A DNA stretch of 26,434 bases from an uncultured Eubacteriales bacterium (GTDB lineage Bacteria; Bacillota; Clostridia; Lachnospirales; Cellulosilyticaceae), in the NCBI GenBank assembly GCA_900551325.1, contig URVM01000033.1, forward strand, positions 1 to 26,434, in the 5' to 3' direction. Shown piece after piece: positions 13,797 to 22,923 of the stretch. Within the stretch, counting starts at the first letter, position 1. The number at the start of each line of letters is the position of its first letter. The notes under the pieces are model-generated. The model was not told where the DNA came from and did not search any database. It worked only from the letters and a program-made list of their open reading frames with translations. The position numbers and the translations under genes were made by a program.

Positions 13797-14828
13797 ATGA
13801 TAGAGATTAAAAATGTAAGTAAAGTATTTAGAACTAAGAAGAATCAAGTTGATGCTTTAAAAGCCATCAATCTTACTATAGATAAAGGTGATATATTTGG
13901 CATTATTGGCTATAGTGGGGCTGGAAAAAGTACACTTATTCGCTGTATTAATGGACTTGAAGTTCCCACATCAGGTGAAGTGAATATATTTGGTGAAAAT
14001 ATTACCTCACTTAAAGAAAAAGAGCTTAGACCTATTCGCAAAAAAATCGGTATGATCTTTCAACACTTTAACCTAATGCACAGTAAAAATGTATTTGAAA
14101 ACATTGCTTATCCTTTAAGAAGCCAAAAACTTAGTAAGGAGACCATTAATAATCGTGTTAAAGCACTTCTTGAACTAGTAGATTTAGAAGATAAAGTCTA
14201 CAGCTATCCTTCTCAACTAAGTGGAGGTCAAAAGCAAAGAGTTGCTATCGCAAGAGCACTTGCAACTGATCCAGAAGTACTTCTTTGTGATGAAGCTACA
14301 TCAGCACTAGACCCACAAACAACCCAATCTATTCTAGCTTTACTCAAGAAGATTAATAAAGAAATGGGTATTACCATTGTTCTTATCACTCATCAAATGG
14401 AGGTTATTAAACAGATCTGCAATAAGATTGCCGTAATGGAACATGGTAAAATTCTTGAAACTGGTGAACTGGTAGAAGTCTTTACTAAACCTAAGAGTCA
14501 AATTACTAAAGATTTTATTTCTAAGAATGTGCATTTTGAGCGCTTAACCTTACCTAAAGAAGGTGAAATTAGCAAAATGCTCTACTTAAAGTACATTGGA
14601 AGTTCAGCTGGAAATCCACTGATTTCTACTTTATCTAGGAATTTTGATGTAACCACTAATATTACCTTTGGTAATATTGAGAAGCTACAAGATACACTAG
14701 TTGGAAACTTAGTCATTGATTTACAAGGTAGTGCTCTTGAGGTAGAAAAAGCGCTTAACTATATTAAAGAACAAATTGAAGTGGAGGTTATAGATGATGA
14801 ACGCATTACTACAAGAATTAGTGCCTAA
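13797..14828 (+). CDS. metN: Methionine ABC transporter, ATP-binding protein
   Basis: MetN powers uptake of methionine by the MetNIQ importer at the cytoplasmic face of the membrane. The Walker A loop is GYSGAGKST (38-46), the signature LSGGQKQRVAIARALA begins at 141, and Walker B is VLLCDEATSALDP (from 161). After about residue 265 a C-terminal NIL domain (ACT-like fold) follows, which in MetN binds methionine and inhibits transport when the cell is full (transinhibition). The length of 343 residues is normal. The start follows AAGGAGG, 35 bases after the T-box terminator. The end of the gene overlaps metI by 35 bases. Confidence 0.97.
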   Translation: MIEIKNVSKVFRTKKNQVDALKAINLTIDKGDIFGIIGYSGAGKSTLIRCINGLEVPTSGEVNIFGENITSLKEKELRPIRKKIGMIFQHFNLMHSKNVFENIAYPLRSQKLSKETINNRVKALLELVDLEDKVYSYPSQLSGGQKQRVAIARALATDPEVLLCDEATSALDPQTTQSILALLKKINKEMGITIVLITHQMEVIKQICNKIAVMEHGKILETGELVEVFTKPKSQITKDFISKNVHFERLTLPKEGEISKMLYLKYIGSSAGNPLISTLSRNFDVTTNITFGNIEKLQDTLVGNLVIDLQGSALEVEKALNYIKEQIEVEVIDDERITTRISA

Positions 14829-15477
14829 CGTTATAGATTATTTTCCTGAGCTTATTAAAGCCTTAAATGAAACCTTTGTTACTGTTGGAACTTCTGGACT
14901 TATAGCCTCTATTATTGGTATCCCTCTTGGACTTATCTTGCTTATTACAAGTCCTAATCACATTCTTCCAAATAAAGTACTCTATGAAGTACTTTCTAAG
15001 GTAATCAATATATTTAGATCTATTCCTTTTGTCATTTTGATTGCTGCCATTGTACCATTTACACGCTTTGTAGTTGGTACCACAATAGGTGTAAAAGGTT
15101 CTCTTGTTCCCCTTATTGTAGGTGTAACACCTTTTATTGCCAAGCAAGTTGAAGTAGCACTTCAAAAAATTGATAAAGGTGTACTTGAAGCCGCTAAAGC
15201 TATGGGAAGCCATCCTCTTGAAATTATCTTTAAAGTTATCATTCCAGAAGGCCTTCCTAATATTATTCACGCTATAACAATTTCTCTTATAAGCCTTATT
15301 GGTTTTTCAGCAATGGCTGGTAGTGTTGGTGGTGGTGGTCTTGGAAACTTTGCAATTCAATATGGCTATAACTATTTTAAGACAGACATTATGTTTGTAA
15401 CCGTAATTATACTTTTAATTATTGTAAGTCTTGTACAAAGTATCGGTGACTACATTGCTCGTAAGCTTACACACTAA
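14794..15477 (+). CDS. metI: Methionine ABC transporter, permease protein
   Basis: MetI forms the membrane channel of the methionine importer as a dimer. The 227-residue chain has about five to six hydrophobic segments and the EAA coupling loop, seen as LEAAKAMGSHPLEIIFKV followed by IIPEGLPNI, which contacts MetN. FRSIPFVILIA in the first half is also characteristic. The start lies inside metN, after the site GGAGG about ten bases upstream; ATG codons at 14794 and 14797 are both possible. The overlap predicts coupled translation of the two subunits. Confidence 0.96.
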   Translation: MMNALLQELVPNVIDYFPELIKALNETFVTVGTSGLIASIIGIPLGLILLITSPNHILPNKVLYEVLSKVINIFRSIPFVILIAAIVPFTRFVVGTTIGVKGSLVPLIVGVTPFIAKQVEVALQKIDKGVLEAAKAMGSHPLEIIFKVIIPEGLPNIIHAITISLISLIGFSAMAGSVGGGGLGNFAIQYGYNYFKTDIMFVTVIILLIIVSLVQSIGDYIARKLTH

Positions 15478-15559
15478 ATTTACTCGTTAATTATTGAAAT
15501 TAGCTCTTAAAGCCTTATTTAAATCAAAAATAAATTTATATTAAAAAGGAGATATGTAT

Positions 15560-16384
15560 ATGAAACTCAAAAAATTAGCTTTTCTCGCTGTAAGTCTTTT
15601 ATCTTTAACTACTATTATTGCTGGATGTGGAACAAAGGAGGCTGCCTCTTCAGAACTCACTAAGATTAAATTAGGTGTAAATGGTACTGATTATAGAATC
15701 TGGGATTATATTAAAGAGGAACTTGCTAAAGAAAATATTGAACTTGAAGTTATTAGTTTTTCTGATTATATTCAACCAAATTTAGCTTTAGATCAGGGCG
15801 AAATCAATATTAACTGCTTCCAAACTAATATTTACTTTGATCAATTTAAAAAAGATCATAGTCTAGACCTTACCTCTATAGGTACTACTGTATTTGCACC
15901 AATGGGTATTTACTCAGATAAATTAACTGATGTAACAACTATAGCTGATGGTGGCCTTGTAGCTATTCCTAATGATGTGACAAACGGTGGTCGTGCATTA
16001 CTTCTTCTTGAAGAAGCTGGTCTTATAGAAGTAGATGATGCCGCTGGCCTTATACCTTCACTTAAAGACATTACTTCTAATCCTAAAAACTTAAAGATCC
16101 AAGATATGGCTGCAAATCAAATTCCTCGTTCATTACCTGACTTAGATCTAGCAGTTATAAATAATGGTGTTGCATCTGATGCTGGTCTTAAACCTCTTAC
16201 TGATTCTATTTATATAGAGGATTCAACATCTGAAAAAGCTTTTAATTACTACAATATATTTGCAGTAAGAACTGAAGATAAAGATGATGCTGCTCTTAAC
16301 CGCTTAGTAGAGATTTATCAAACAGATGAGGTTAAAGCACTTATTGATGAAGTTTATAACGGAGCTATGCTTCCTGTTTTCTAA
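15560..16384 (+). CDS. metQ: Methionine-binding lipoprotein MetQ (NlpA family)
   Basis: This is the substrate-binding protein that delivers methionine to MetNI. The N-terminus is a lipoprotein signal: MKLKKLAFLAVSLLSL, then the lipobox IAGC with the Cys to be lipidated, followed by GTKEAASSE. The mature part shows NlpA-family segments such as IKLGVNGTDYRIW, NCFQTNIYFDQF and AVINNGVA. I prefer the ATG at 15560, eight bases after AAGGAG; the ATG two codons upstream is too close to that site. The 83-base gap after metI has no terminator, so it belongs to the T-box operon. Confidence 0.94.
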   Translation: MKLKKLAFLAVSLLSLTTIIAGCGTKEAASSELTKIKLGVNGTDYRIWDYIKEELAKENIELEVISFSDYIQPNLALDQGEININCFQTNIYFDQFKKDHSLDLTSIGTTVFAPMGIYSDKLTDVTTIADGGLVAIPNDVTNGGRALLLLEEAGLIEVDDAAGLIPSLKDITSNPKNLKIQDMAANQIPRSLPDLDLAVINNGVASDAGLKPLTDSIYIEDSTSEKAFNYYNIFAVRTEDKDDAALNRLVEIYQTDEVKALIDEVYNGAMLPVF

Positions 16385-16449
16385 ATCATTTTAAACGTAT
16401 TTTATAAAAATTTGTTTACTGTTTCTACTATATAAAGGGGGCTATAATA

Positions 16450-17622
16450 ATGGATAATAAAAACTTAATTATAGAAAGTGTTGAGTCACTTAGTAATCGT
16501 TTAATAGAAATTAGTCATGAGATTCATAAGAATCCTGAAATCTCAAATGAAGAAGTCTTTGCTTCTAATCTCCTATGTGAAAAACTTGAAAGTCATGGTT
16601 TTACTATAGAAAAAGATATTGCTGGTCATAAGACAGGGTTTATTGCTACCAAAAGTAGTAATAAACCAGGTGCTACTATTGGTTACCTAGCAGAATATGA
16701 TGCCTTACCTGGTCTTGGTCATGCATGTGGTCATAATATTATAGGTTCAACAAGCATTGGTGCTGCTATTGCTCTTGGCTCAGTCATTGAAAATATAGGT
16801 GGTACCATTAAAGTGTTTGGTACACCTGCTGAAGAAGGCGGGGTAAATGGTAGCGCTAAAGCAAGCTATGTTAAAGCTGGTTTATTTAATGATGTTGATG
16901 TTGCTATGATGATTCATCCTGATTCTCATAACCATACTACACCTTCCTCTCTAGCTATTGCACCTATGGACTTTGAGTTCTTTGGTAAACCTGCTCATGC
17001 TGCAGGCTGTCCTGAAGAAGGTATTAATGCTCTTGATGCTCTTCTTCTGTTCTATAATGGTATTGCTGCATTAAGACAACAGCTTACTTCTGATATTCGT
17101 ATTCATGGTGTTATTTTAGATGGCGGTAAAGCTGCAAACATTATTCCTGACTACACAAGAGCACGCTTTTATCTAAGAGCTGCTACAGTAGAAAGCTTAC
17201 AAGTTTTAATCCAAAAAGTGAAAAATATAGCTGAAGGTAGTGCTCTATCTACTGGCTGTACTACAAAAGCTACTCACATTCAACATGTACTTGATAATCT
17301 TTCCCCTAACCCTGTGTTAGATGATATTTTTGCTTCTACATTACAAGAATTAGGTGAAACTATCACTCGACCAGATGATGGTATGGGCTCCACAGATGCA
17401 GGAAATGTAAGCCATGCTATTCCAACCATTCATCCTACACTTAGTATCAGTGATTCAACTATTCCTGCTCATACTGTTCAGTTTGAACAAGCATGTATTT
17501 CTAAAAAGGCTGATGATTCTATTATCCTTGGTGCTAAAACCTTAGCTCTAACCGGCCTTAAAGTGCTTTCTGATCCTAGTTTACTTAATTTAATTAAAGT
17601 AGCATTTGAGTCTACTAAGTAG
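16450..17622 (+). CDS. M20-family amidohydrolase/aminoacylase
   Basis: The 390-residue protein belongs to the M20D-type metal-dependent amidohydrolases (N-acyl amino acid amidohydrolase, AbgB and ACY1L2 relatives). Metal-site residues are visible as YLAEYDALPGLGHACGHN (H91, C93, H95), the catalytic Glu pair in GTPAEEGG (128-129), MMIHPDSHNH, and a His in the lid dimerisation domain in GKPAHAAGCPEEG. It has no signal peptide. The start follows AAAGGGGGC. It is the last gene of the methionine operon and ends before a strong terminator, so its expression should answer to uncharged tRNA-Met. A plausible job is releasing methionine from imported or recycled N-acyl-methionine; the exact substrate is inferred from context only. 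Confidence 0.87.
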   Translation: MDNKNLIIESVESLSNRLIEISHEIHKNPEISNEEVFASNLLCEKLESHGFTIEKDIAGHKTGFIATKSSNKPGATIGYLAEYDALPGLGHACGHNIIGSTSIGAAIALGSVIENIGGTIKVFGTPAEEGGVNGSAKASYVKAGLFNDVDVAMMIHPDSHNHTTPSSLAIAPMDFEFFGKPAHAAGCPEEGINALDALLLFYNGIAALRQQLTSDIRIHGVILDGGKAANIIPDYTRARFYLRAATVESLQVLIQKVKNIAEGSALSTGCTTKATHIQHVLDNLSPNPVLDDIFASTLQELGETITRPDDGMGSTDAGNVSHAIPTIHPTLSISDSTIPAHTVQFEQACISKKADDSIILGAKTLALTGLKVLSDPSLLNLIKVAFESTK

Positions 17623-17647
17623 CTTTATTAAACCTAAAACTACATCT

Positions 17648-17706
17648 AAATATTAAAGGAGCAATAACTTACTTAAATATAGTAAGTTATTGCTCCTTTA
17701 ATATTT
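17648..17706. terminator. Bidirectional terminator, perfect 26-bp inverted repeat
   Basis: Arms 17648-17673 and 17681-17706 are perfectly complementary (core GGAGCAATAACTTACT) around the 7-base loop TAAATAT. It lies between the convergent amidohydrolase and permease genes. A/T-rich arm ends serve as the T-tract in each direction. Confidence 0.88.
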
Positions 17707-17719
17707 AGCCTATCTATTA

Positions 17720-19057
17720 TTATTCAGTTACTTCTCTATCTTGTAACTTCTTATATACATATAGTGGTACACCTATAAGTAGAAGAATAAATACCCACAT
17801 AGCACTTTCTGCTCCTGCTCCATAAATAATATAAATAGCATATGCAAAAGCTAATAAAGAAAGAAAACTATGTTTTAGAAACCCTAGTAAAGTAATTTTA
17901 TGTTTCTTCTTGAAAGTTAATATAATTTCTGCACAAGCGGTTAAAGCATAGGCAGGGATAAATGATAAGGTTGCTAGGTTAATCATGAAATCAAAAGCTT
18001 CTGTTAAGTTTGAAACATAATTAAGTATTAATAATGCATTAGTACATACACTTGTAATAATTAATGCTACACAAGGTGTATTATACTTAGGATGTACTTT
18101 AGCAAAAAATTTAGGGAATAAATCATCTTCCCCAGCTGCATAAGCTAGTCTTGCTGTTGTAAGTACCCATCCACTTAATGCACCGATTGCTGAAATTGCA
18201 ATCCCTCCAGATATAAATAATCCACCCCAAGTTGAACCTGTTATATAATTAATAATATCAGCGAGTGGTGCTTGAGCATTAGCTAGCATTTCTTGTGGCA
18301 TACTTCCCATAGCTAATACACAAAGGAATATATAAATAAGTACTGCAAGTAATGTTCCAATAACAGTACTTCTTTTAATATTTTTCTCTGGATTCTTGAT
18401 TTCTCCCCCCGATATAGCTGCACTTTCAAGACCTACAAATGACCATAGTGTAATAGCAATTGCTGCTGGTAATGCTCCCCAACTATTCACCTCAGCTGTG
18501 GCTACTGTTTGAAGGTTACTTGCATCAAATCCATATATGGCAATAACCATAAATACTAAAATTACACCTATTTTAATAACTGTTGTAACTATACTTACAT
18601 AGCCCCCATTTTTAACCCCTTTATAATTAATATAAGTAAATAACCATAGTAAGGCTGAGGAAACTAAAAAGGCTAACATTCCACTTTCACCAAGTTGTGG
18701 GAAGAATGTTGTTAAGTAACGTATAACAGCTGTAATAATTGCTGCATTTCCAATCCATGAACCAATCCAAAATGTCCATGATACAAGAAAGGCCATAAAC
18801 TCTCCAAAGGCTTTATGAGTATAAACAATTGGTCCACCTGTTGATGGATATTTTGTCCCTAAATTTGCAAAAGATAAGGCAAGTAGTAATGAGCCTATTC
18901 CTGTTATAATCCAAGCCAAAATAGTAATTTTAGGACTAGCTACTTGTGCTAGACTCTGAGGGGAAGTAAATATACCTGAACCAATCATATTACCCACAAC
19001 AATCGAGGTTGCTGCGACGAGGCCCAGTTCACGTTTTAAATTTGATTTGTTTTCCAT
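17720..19057 (-). CDS. APC-superfamily amino acid permease/antiporter
   Basis: The 445-residue protein has about twelve hydrophobic segments and the APC-family first-helix signature as GNMIGSGIFTSPQSLA, matching the GSG substrate-carboxylate loop of AdiC/PotE-type transporters. Also visible are FANLGTKYPSTGGPIVY after helix 2 and LWSFVGLESAAISGGEIKNP, where helix 6 breaks. This places it with the basic amino acid/polyamine antiporter group; the substrate cannot be fixed from sequence. The start follows AGAGGAG. It is transcribed on its own, convergent with the methionine operon and divergent from the PH-domain gene. No T-box is visible upstream. Confidence 0.88.
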   Translation of the reverse strand: MENKSNLKRELGLVAATSIVVGNMIGSGIFTSPQSLAQVASPKITILAWIITGIGSLLLALSFANLGTKYPSTGGPIVYTHKAFGEFMAFLVSWTFWIGSWIGNAAIITAVIRYLTTFFPQLGESGMLAFLVSSALLWLFTYINYKGVKNGGYVSIVTTVIKIGVILVFMVIAIYGFDASNLQTVATAEVNSWGALPAAIAITLWSFVGLESAAISGGEIKNPEKNIKRSTVIGTLLAVLIYIFLCVLAMGSMPQEMLANAQAPLADIINYITGSTWGGLFISGGIAISAIGALSGWVLTTARLAYAAGEDDLFPKFFAKVHPKYNTPCVALIITSVCTNALLILNYVSNLTEAFDFMINLATLSFIPAYALTACAEIILTFKKKHKITLLGFLKHSFLSLLAFAYAIYIIYGAGAESAMWVFILLLIGVPLYVYKKLQDREVTE

Positions 19058-19167
19058 GTCATACTCCTCTTGATGTCTTTTAAACTTATTATATTATTAT
19101 ACCCGTAGACGCTTTAAATAACTTCACCTATACTTATTTTATCAAACAATATATAGGAGGTCTTAGT

Positions 19168-19509
19168 ATGGGTATATTCGGAAATAGTAAAACAAATAGT
19201 TCCTCTCAATTTAATAATTATCTTATTGAGGGTGAAGTCATTGAGGCCATTTATCGTCTTGTGTTAGACGAAATTTGTTTCACTAATAAGAGAATTATTT
19301 TTGTCGATAAAGATACCTTATCAACAAAGAAACAATTAGTTTCTATCCCTTATCATTCCATTTATTATTTTGCTGTAGAAAAGGGTGGTGTTTTTGAATT
19401 AGATAACGAAATTAAATTATACACTAAAGGCACTCATTTTACTATGGAATTTACAAAAGGCACAGATATTTTAGAGATTGAAAAACTGCTTGCAACTCAT
19501 ATTTGCTAA
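19168..19509 (+). CDS. Bacterial PH-domain protein (113 aa)
   Basis: This short cytoplasmic protein fits the bacterial PH-like domain of the YokE/YvbH type: about twenty flexible residues (MGIFGNSKTNSSSQFNNY), then strands IEAIYRLVLDEICFTNKRII, the segment KKQLVSIPYHSIYYFAVE typical of the family, FELDNEIKLYTKG and a final helix DILEIEKLLATHI. There is no membrane segment. The function of the family is unknown; members may bind partners or membranes. The start follows ATAGGAGG. A terminator lies 54 bases after the stop. Confidence 0.82.
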   Translation: MGIFGNSKTNSSSQFNNYLIEGEVIEAIYRLVLDEICFTNKRIIFVDKDTLSTKKQLVSIPYHSIYYFAVEKGGVFELDNEIKLYTKGTHFTMEFTKGTDILEIEKLLATHIC

Positions 19510-19563
19510 TTTTATCTTATTCAGCACTATTAAATATCTATTATTTTCCTATTTAATTCACGT

Positions 19564-19596
19564 AAAAATGGAGATGCCGAGGGCATCTCCATTTTT
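19564..19596. terminator. Bidirectional terminator between the PH-domain gene and pckA
   Basis: AAAAATGGAGATGCC and GGCATCTCCATTTTT pair over 15 bp around the loop GAG, flanked by T-rich sequence on either strand. It separates two convergent genes. Confidence 0.92.
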
Positions 19597-19599
19597 GTA

Positions 19600-21258
19600 T
19601 TAAGCTTTATGGGCTTCTTCAACTACTTTTTGTAATGCTTCTAAAGCATCTGCTGGAAGTTTATCAAAGCCACCTTTTTCTGTTTCACGTGATTTAATGA
19701 AATCTACACGGTCTTGCATACGTTTTTGTAGCTGATCAACATATGCTTTATCTTCAAAATTAGGAACAAATCCTTCTATCTCCATGATTTCGATATCTGA
19801 GAATGGTCCCCATGGTTTAAAGTCTGCCGTACCTTCTATTACTGCTTCAAGAGCACCTAAAGTATCTTTTGGTGTTACTTTTTTACCCATGAAGTCACCT
19901 GTATTTAAGATATAGCAGTCTACATTACGTTCTTCAACTAATGCTTTGAATTTCTCATAGTCATTTACTAATGGATATGTTCTAAATGGGTTAGCATATG
20001 GTTCAACAACTAAAGCATTTGGATCAACACCTGGAGCAAGTCTTTCTGCACTAGTACGTTTTGTAGCAAGGGTAGCTCCCATTACTGATGCAAGTGATGG
20101 ACCACTTAGTTTAACAATTGGTGGAATTGTAGGATCTTTCATAATCCAGAAGATAGCATTAACTGGTTCATCAAATTTATTTACTCTATTTGGAGACCAT
20201 AAAATGGACTTAACAGCACGCCCATTACCATTACGAATATCTTCTGTAACAGGTACAATCTTACCATCTTCATCAACTGTTGCACCACAGTTTTGCATAG
20301 TAACAAGATATTTATTATCTTCACATGTAAGTGGATAGTCTTGTGTTTTATCAAAGTATGCTGGTTCAAGTGCTACTGATGATCCATCTTCTGTTGAAAT
20401 AACAAAAGCATCATCATGAAGTACTGTAATATCATATTTCCCACCATGACGAGCATGTGTAATAGTAGACTTACCTGAGCCTGAAAGACCAAATACACCC
20501 GCAACAAATGATTTACCATCAGCTAAGTTGTAACGTTTTTGGCCACCATGACATGATGCATAACCATGACGATTAGCCATAGCCCATGCAAGTGTAAGTG
20601 TTCCTTTTTTATGCTCTCCAAAATATCTCATACCTAAGATAGCAGCACAGTTATGTTCTGGATCAAAGAATGTCAGTCCCATTGGATGATCAGGATGTGA
20701 CCAGTCTGGGTCAGAGAAGATATAAATATCTCCATCAGGGTATTCTTTAGATTCAGCATACATTTTAGCCATTTCTTCATTAATAGCTTGGAAGTTTAAT
20801 AACCATGAGTACATAATATTTTCTTGTGTCTCAGGAATACAAAGATGTGCTTTTACAGAAAAGTCTTTATCAAGACCCACTAATGCTTGTGCATGATATA
20901 ATTTTTTGGTACGTGCTTTATAAATAGCTTCACTAATTTTAAGGGCATATTCATCTTTATTTATACCTACTTCACCCATAATTTTACGAGCTGCTGCAGC
21001 ACGCCCACTTACAGCACCATCATTAAAGATAAGAATTTTTGTATCATCATCTAGGCCAAGGAGTTCTGGTTTATATACTGGGATATCTGTTACAATTGTA
21101 CCTGGCGCATTTGAAGCAAGCTTATAAGCTTCCTTTAAAGATGTCACAGGTATTACATTATTACCATAGAATGCTGTTTCAATTGTTGTACGAATCTGAC
21201 TAAAAATTGGATTATTAGCACCAATTTCAGTTCTTGGAAATCTAGACTTTGTTGCCAT
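19600..21258 (-). CDS. pckA: Phosphoenolpyruvate carboxykinase (ATP)
   Basis: It interconverts oxaloacetate plus ATP and phosphoenolpyruvate plus CO2; in fermenting Clostridia it can run toward oxaloacetate. The P-loop (kinase-1a) is GVFGLSGSGKST (P-loop Lys at 263), kinase-2 is VLHDDAF (D282/D283), and SCHGGQKRYNLADG precedes them. The chain of 552 residues is longer than the ~530 typical of the E. coli enzyme, with an extended acidic C-terminus. It lacks the GTP-type signature. The start follows AAGGAGGA. It stands alone with its own promoter and a folded 5' leader. Confidence 0.93.
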   Translation of the reverse strand: MATKSRFPRTEIGANNPIFSQIRTTIETAFYGNNVIPVTSLKEAYKLASNAPGTIVTDIPVYKPELLGLDDDTKILIFNDGAVSGRAAAARKIMGEVGINKDEYALKISEAIYKARTKKLYHAQALVGLDKDFSVKAHLCIPETQENIMYSWLLNFQAINEEMAKMYAESKEYPDGDIYIFSDPDWSHPDHPMGLTFFDPEHNCAAILGMRYFGEHKKGTLTLAWAMANRHGYASCHGGQKRYNLADGKSFVAGVFGLSGSGKSTITHARHGGKYDITVLHDDAFVISTEDGSSVALEPAYFDKTQDYPLTCEDNKYLVTMQNCGATVDEDGKIVPVTEDIRNGNGRAVKSILWSPNRVNKFDEPVNAIFWIMKDPTIPPIVKLSGPSLASVMGATLATKRTSAERLAPGVDPNALVVEPYANPFRTYPLVNDYEKFKALVEERNVDCYILNTGDFMGKKVTPKDTLGALEAVIEGTADFKPWGPFSDIEIMEIEGFVPNFEDKAYVDQLQKRMQDRVDFIKSRETEKGGFDKLPADALEALQKVVEEAHKA

Positions 21259-21299
21259 TTTGAAATCCTCCTTCTTTATGTATAAATAAGATATATACC

Positions 21300-21340
21300 A
21301 CCCTTGGGAATATTCTTTAAAAAGAAATCGTTCCCCAATT
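21300..21340 (-). promoter_or_regulatory. Hairpin in the pckA 5' leader
   Basis: Just after the predicted start, TTGGGGAA and TTCCCAA pair with one bulged G, and the interior TTCTTT/AAAGAA pairs again. No T-tract follows, so it more likely stabilises the mRNA or marks a regulatory site than terminates. Confidence 0.45.
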
Positions 21341-21343
21341 CTA

Positions 21344-21372
21344 ATTATCTAGTTTGTTATAATATTTGTCAA
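21344..21372 (-). promoter_or_regulatory. pckA promoter (sigma-A)
   Basis: TTGACA (21372-21367), a 17-base spacer and GATAAT (21349-21344). The start near 21338 gives a leader of about 80 bases. Confidence 0.82.
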
Positions 21373-21463
21373 TATAAATTTCAGATATTATTATTAAATT
21401 ATAAATAATAAAAATAAATCCGTATACATAAAAAATACTATCCTATCTAAAAATTTACCAAAT

Positions 21464-21498
21464 AAAAAAGACTACACCCCTAGATGAAGTGTAATCTT
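21464..21498 (-). terminator. Terminator after the DUF1836 gene
   Basis: On the minus strand AAGATTACAC pairs with GTGTAGTCTT (10 bp with one G-U) and TTTTTATTT follows. It lies 26 bases after the stop codon. Confidence 0.85.
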
Positions 21499-21523
21499 AT
21501 ATTTATAATCTACTATTCCAAGT

Positions 21524-22096
21524 TTACTCTTTTATGCATTTATCAATTATAATTTCGGCTAATCTTTTATGATAACTTGCTTGCTCAATTAGCATAAATA
21601 CTAATAAAGTAGCCCCTATTTTATCATCTTGAATATTTAATTTTTCTAGTTCCTCATTAACTGTTTCTACTCTTTTTTCTATGCCCATATTAAAATATGT
21701 TAACTCTTTACTTTTACAACTTAAATAAGCTTTGTATAAATTAGTAAGTTTTTCACTATCTAAATGATCTTCTTCTTTTAATATAGAAAATACATCTTTT
21801 ATATCTCCAATACTAATAATACTCTTAAACTGATAAAGTAATAACATTAAAATAATATGGTCTTTAGTGTACTTCTTTTTATGCGCTGGCATAAGTACTT
21901 TATCTTTTGTATAGTTATTAATCATTGTTTTTGTAAGAAGCTTATCATCTTCATATCTTTTTGTATGACTTAAATTATTTTCAAACAGGGTAATTAACTG
22001 ATCCATATATAAATCTAAACTAGGAATATCTTCTAATGCCATATGTTCATCTAGTTTAAGGTCAGCTACTTGGTCCTCTAACCATTTTGTCTCCAT
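21524..22096 (-). CDS. DUF1836 family protein, predicted HTH regulator
   Basis: The 190-residue protein matches the DUF1836 pattern of Firmicutes: LEDIPSLDLYMDQLITLFE, then LLTKTMINNYTKDKVLMPAHKKKYTKDHIILMLLLYQFKSIIS read in separate blocks, the part that resembles a MerR-like winged helix (MINNYTK with MPAHKKKYTKDHI). The C-terminal half is helical and probably a partner or dimer domain. Its target is unknown. I choose the ATG at 22096 because AGAAGGTGG precedes it; the ATG 13 codons upstream lies within a base or two of the -10 box of the predicted promoter and cannot be translated from that transcript. It diverges from the hemolysin III gene. Confidence 0.85.
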   Translation of the reverse strand: METKWLEDQVADLKLDEHMALEDIPSLDLYMDQLITLFENNLSHTKRYEDDKLLTKTMINNYTKDKVLMPAHKKKYTKDHIILMLLLYQFKSIISIGDIKDVFSILKEEDHLDSEKLTNLYKAYLSCKSKELTYFNMGIEKRVETVNEELEKLNIQDDKIGATLLVFMLIEQASYHKRLAEIIIDKCIKE

Positions 22097-22126
22097 GTTT
22101 ACCACCTTCTTTGTCCTATTAATTTT

Positions 22127-22155
22127 ATAATACATAATACTGTTTATAAAATCAA
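22127..22155 (-). promoter_or_regulatory. Promoter of the DUF1836 gene
   Basis: TTGATT (22155-22150), a 17-base spacer and TATTAT (22132-22127). Its position decides the downstream start codon at 22096. Confidence 0.65.
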
Positions 22156-22265
22156 GTTTAATTATTATAAATACTATATTGGCTATTTATAGTATGATAT
22201 GATATATTTTAGTTATAATATTAAGTAGTATTAAAAACTACTTATCATAGTTAGGAGATGTTTAA

Positions 22266-22913
22266 ATGAATACTTCTGTAAGAGAACCTATTAATGCCTA
22301 CACTCACCTCTTTGGTGCTGTATTATCTATTATTGGTACTATACTTTTACTTATATATGGTGGTAAAGGATCGTCGCTAACACCTGCAGCAACTATATCT
22401 ATTATTGTTTTTGGATTAAGTCTAACAGCTCTTTATACTTCTAGTAGTATTTACCATGCTATAAAGGCAGATGATGCTACTCTATTAAGACTAAAGAAAC
22501 TTGATCATTCTATGATTTTCTTACTTATTGCTGGATCATATACTCCTTTTTGTCTATTAACTCTTACAGGTTTATGGCAAATTACTATCCTAATACTTGT
22601 ATGGTCTTTAGCTATTATTGGTATCCTCTTAAAGATTTTTTGGATTGATATGCCTCGTTGGGTATCTACAGGCTTTTATATTGGTATGGGTTGGGTAGCT
22701 ATTTTAGCACTTAGTCCTCTATCTAAAGCATTAAGTATGGGTGGTATAATCTGGCTTACTCTTGGTGGTATCATGTATACTATAGGTGGTATTATTTATG
22801 GTATTAAAAAACCAAATATTTCTACTAAATTTGGTTTCCACGAATTATTTCATATCTTTGTATTATTAGGCAGTGCTTGCCATTACTGGTGTGTTTTCAA
22901 TTATGTACTTTAA
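22266..22913 (+). CDS. Hemolysin III family (HlyIII/YqfA, PAQR-like) membrane protein
   Basis: The 215-residue protein has seven hydrophobic segments and the family's conserved polar motifs: REPINAYTHLFGAVL at the start, SSIYHAI after helix 2, LKKLDHSMIFLLIAGSYTPF, and the C-terminal HELFHIFVLLGSACHYWCV. The His and Asp residues of these motifs form the metal site in PAQR relatives. Despite the name, hemolysis is not the established physiological role; membrane homeostasis or hydrolase activity on lipids is more likely. The start follows TTAGGAG. It is followed by an unusually long imperfect hairpin. Confidence 0.9.
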   Translation: MNTSVREPINAYTHLFGAVLSIIGTILLLIYGGKGSSLTPAATISIIVFGLSLTALYTSSSIYHAIKADDATLLRLKKLDHSMIFLLIAGSYTPFCLLTLTGLWQITILILVWSLAIIGILLKIFWIDMPRWVSTGFYIGMGWVAILALSPLSKALSMGGIIWLTLGGIMYTIGGIIYGIKKPNISTKFGFHELFHIFVLLGSACHYWCVFNYVL

Positions 22914-22923
22914 ATTATATTAA

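Noticed and set aside
14863..15270. Long minus-strand frame opposite metI
   Set aside because: It lies antisense to a well-conserved permease, is rich in Asn/Lys/Tyr from codon mirroring, and has no start signals.
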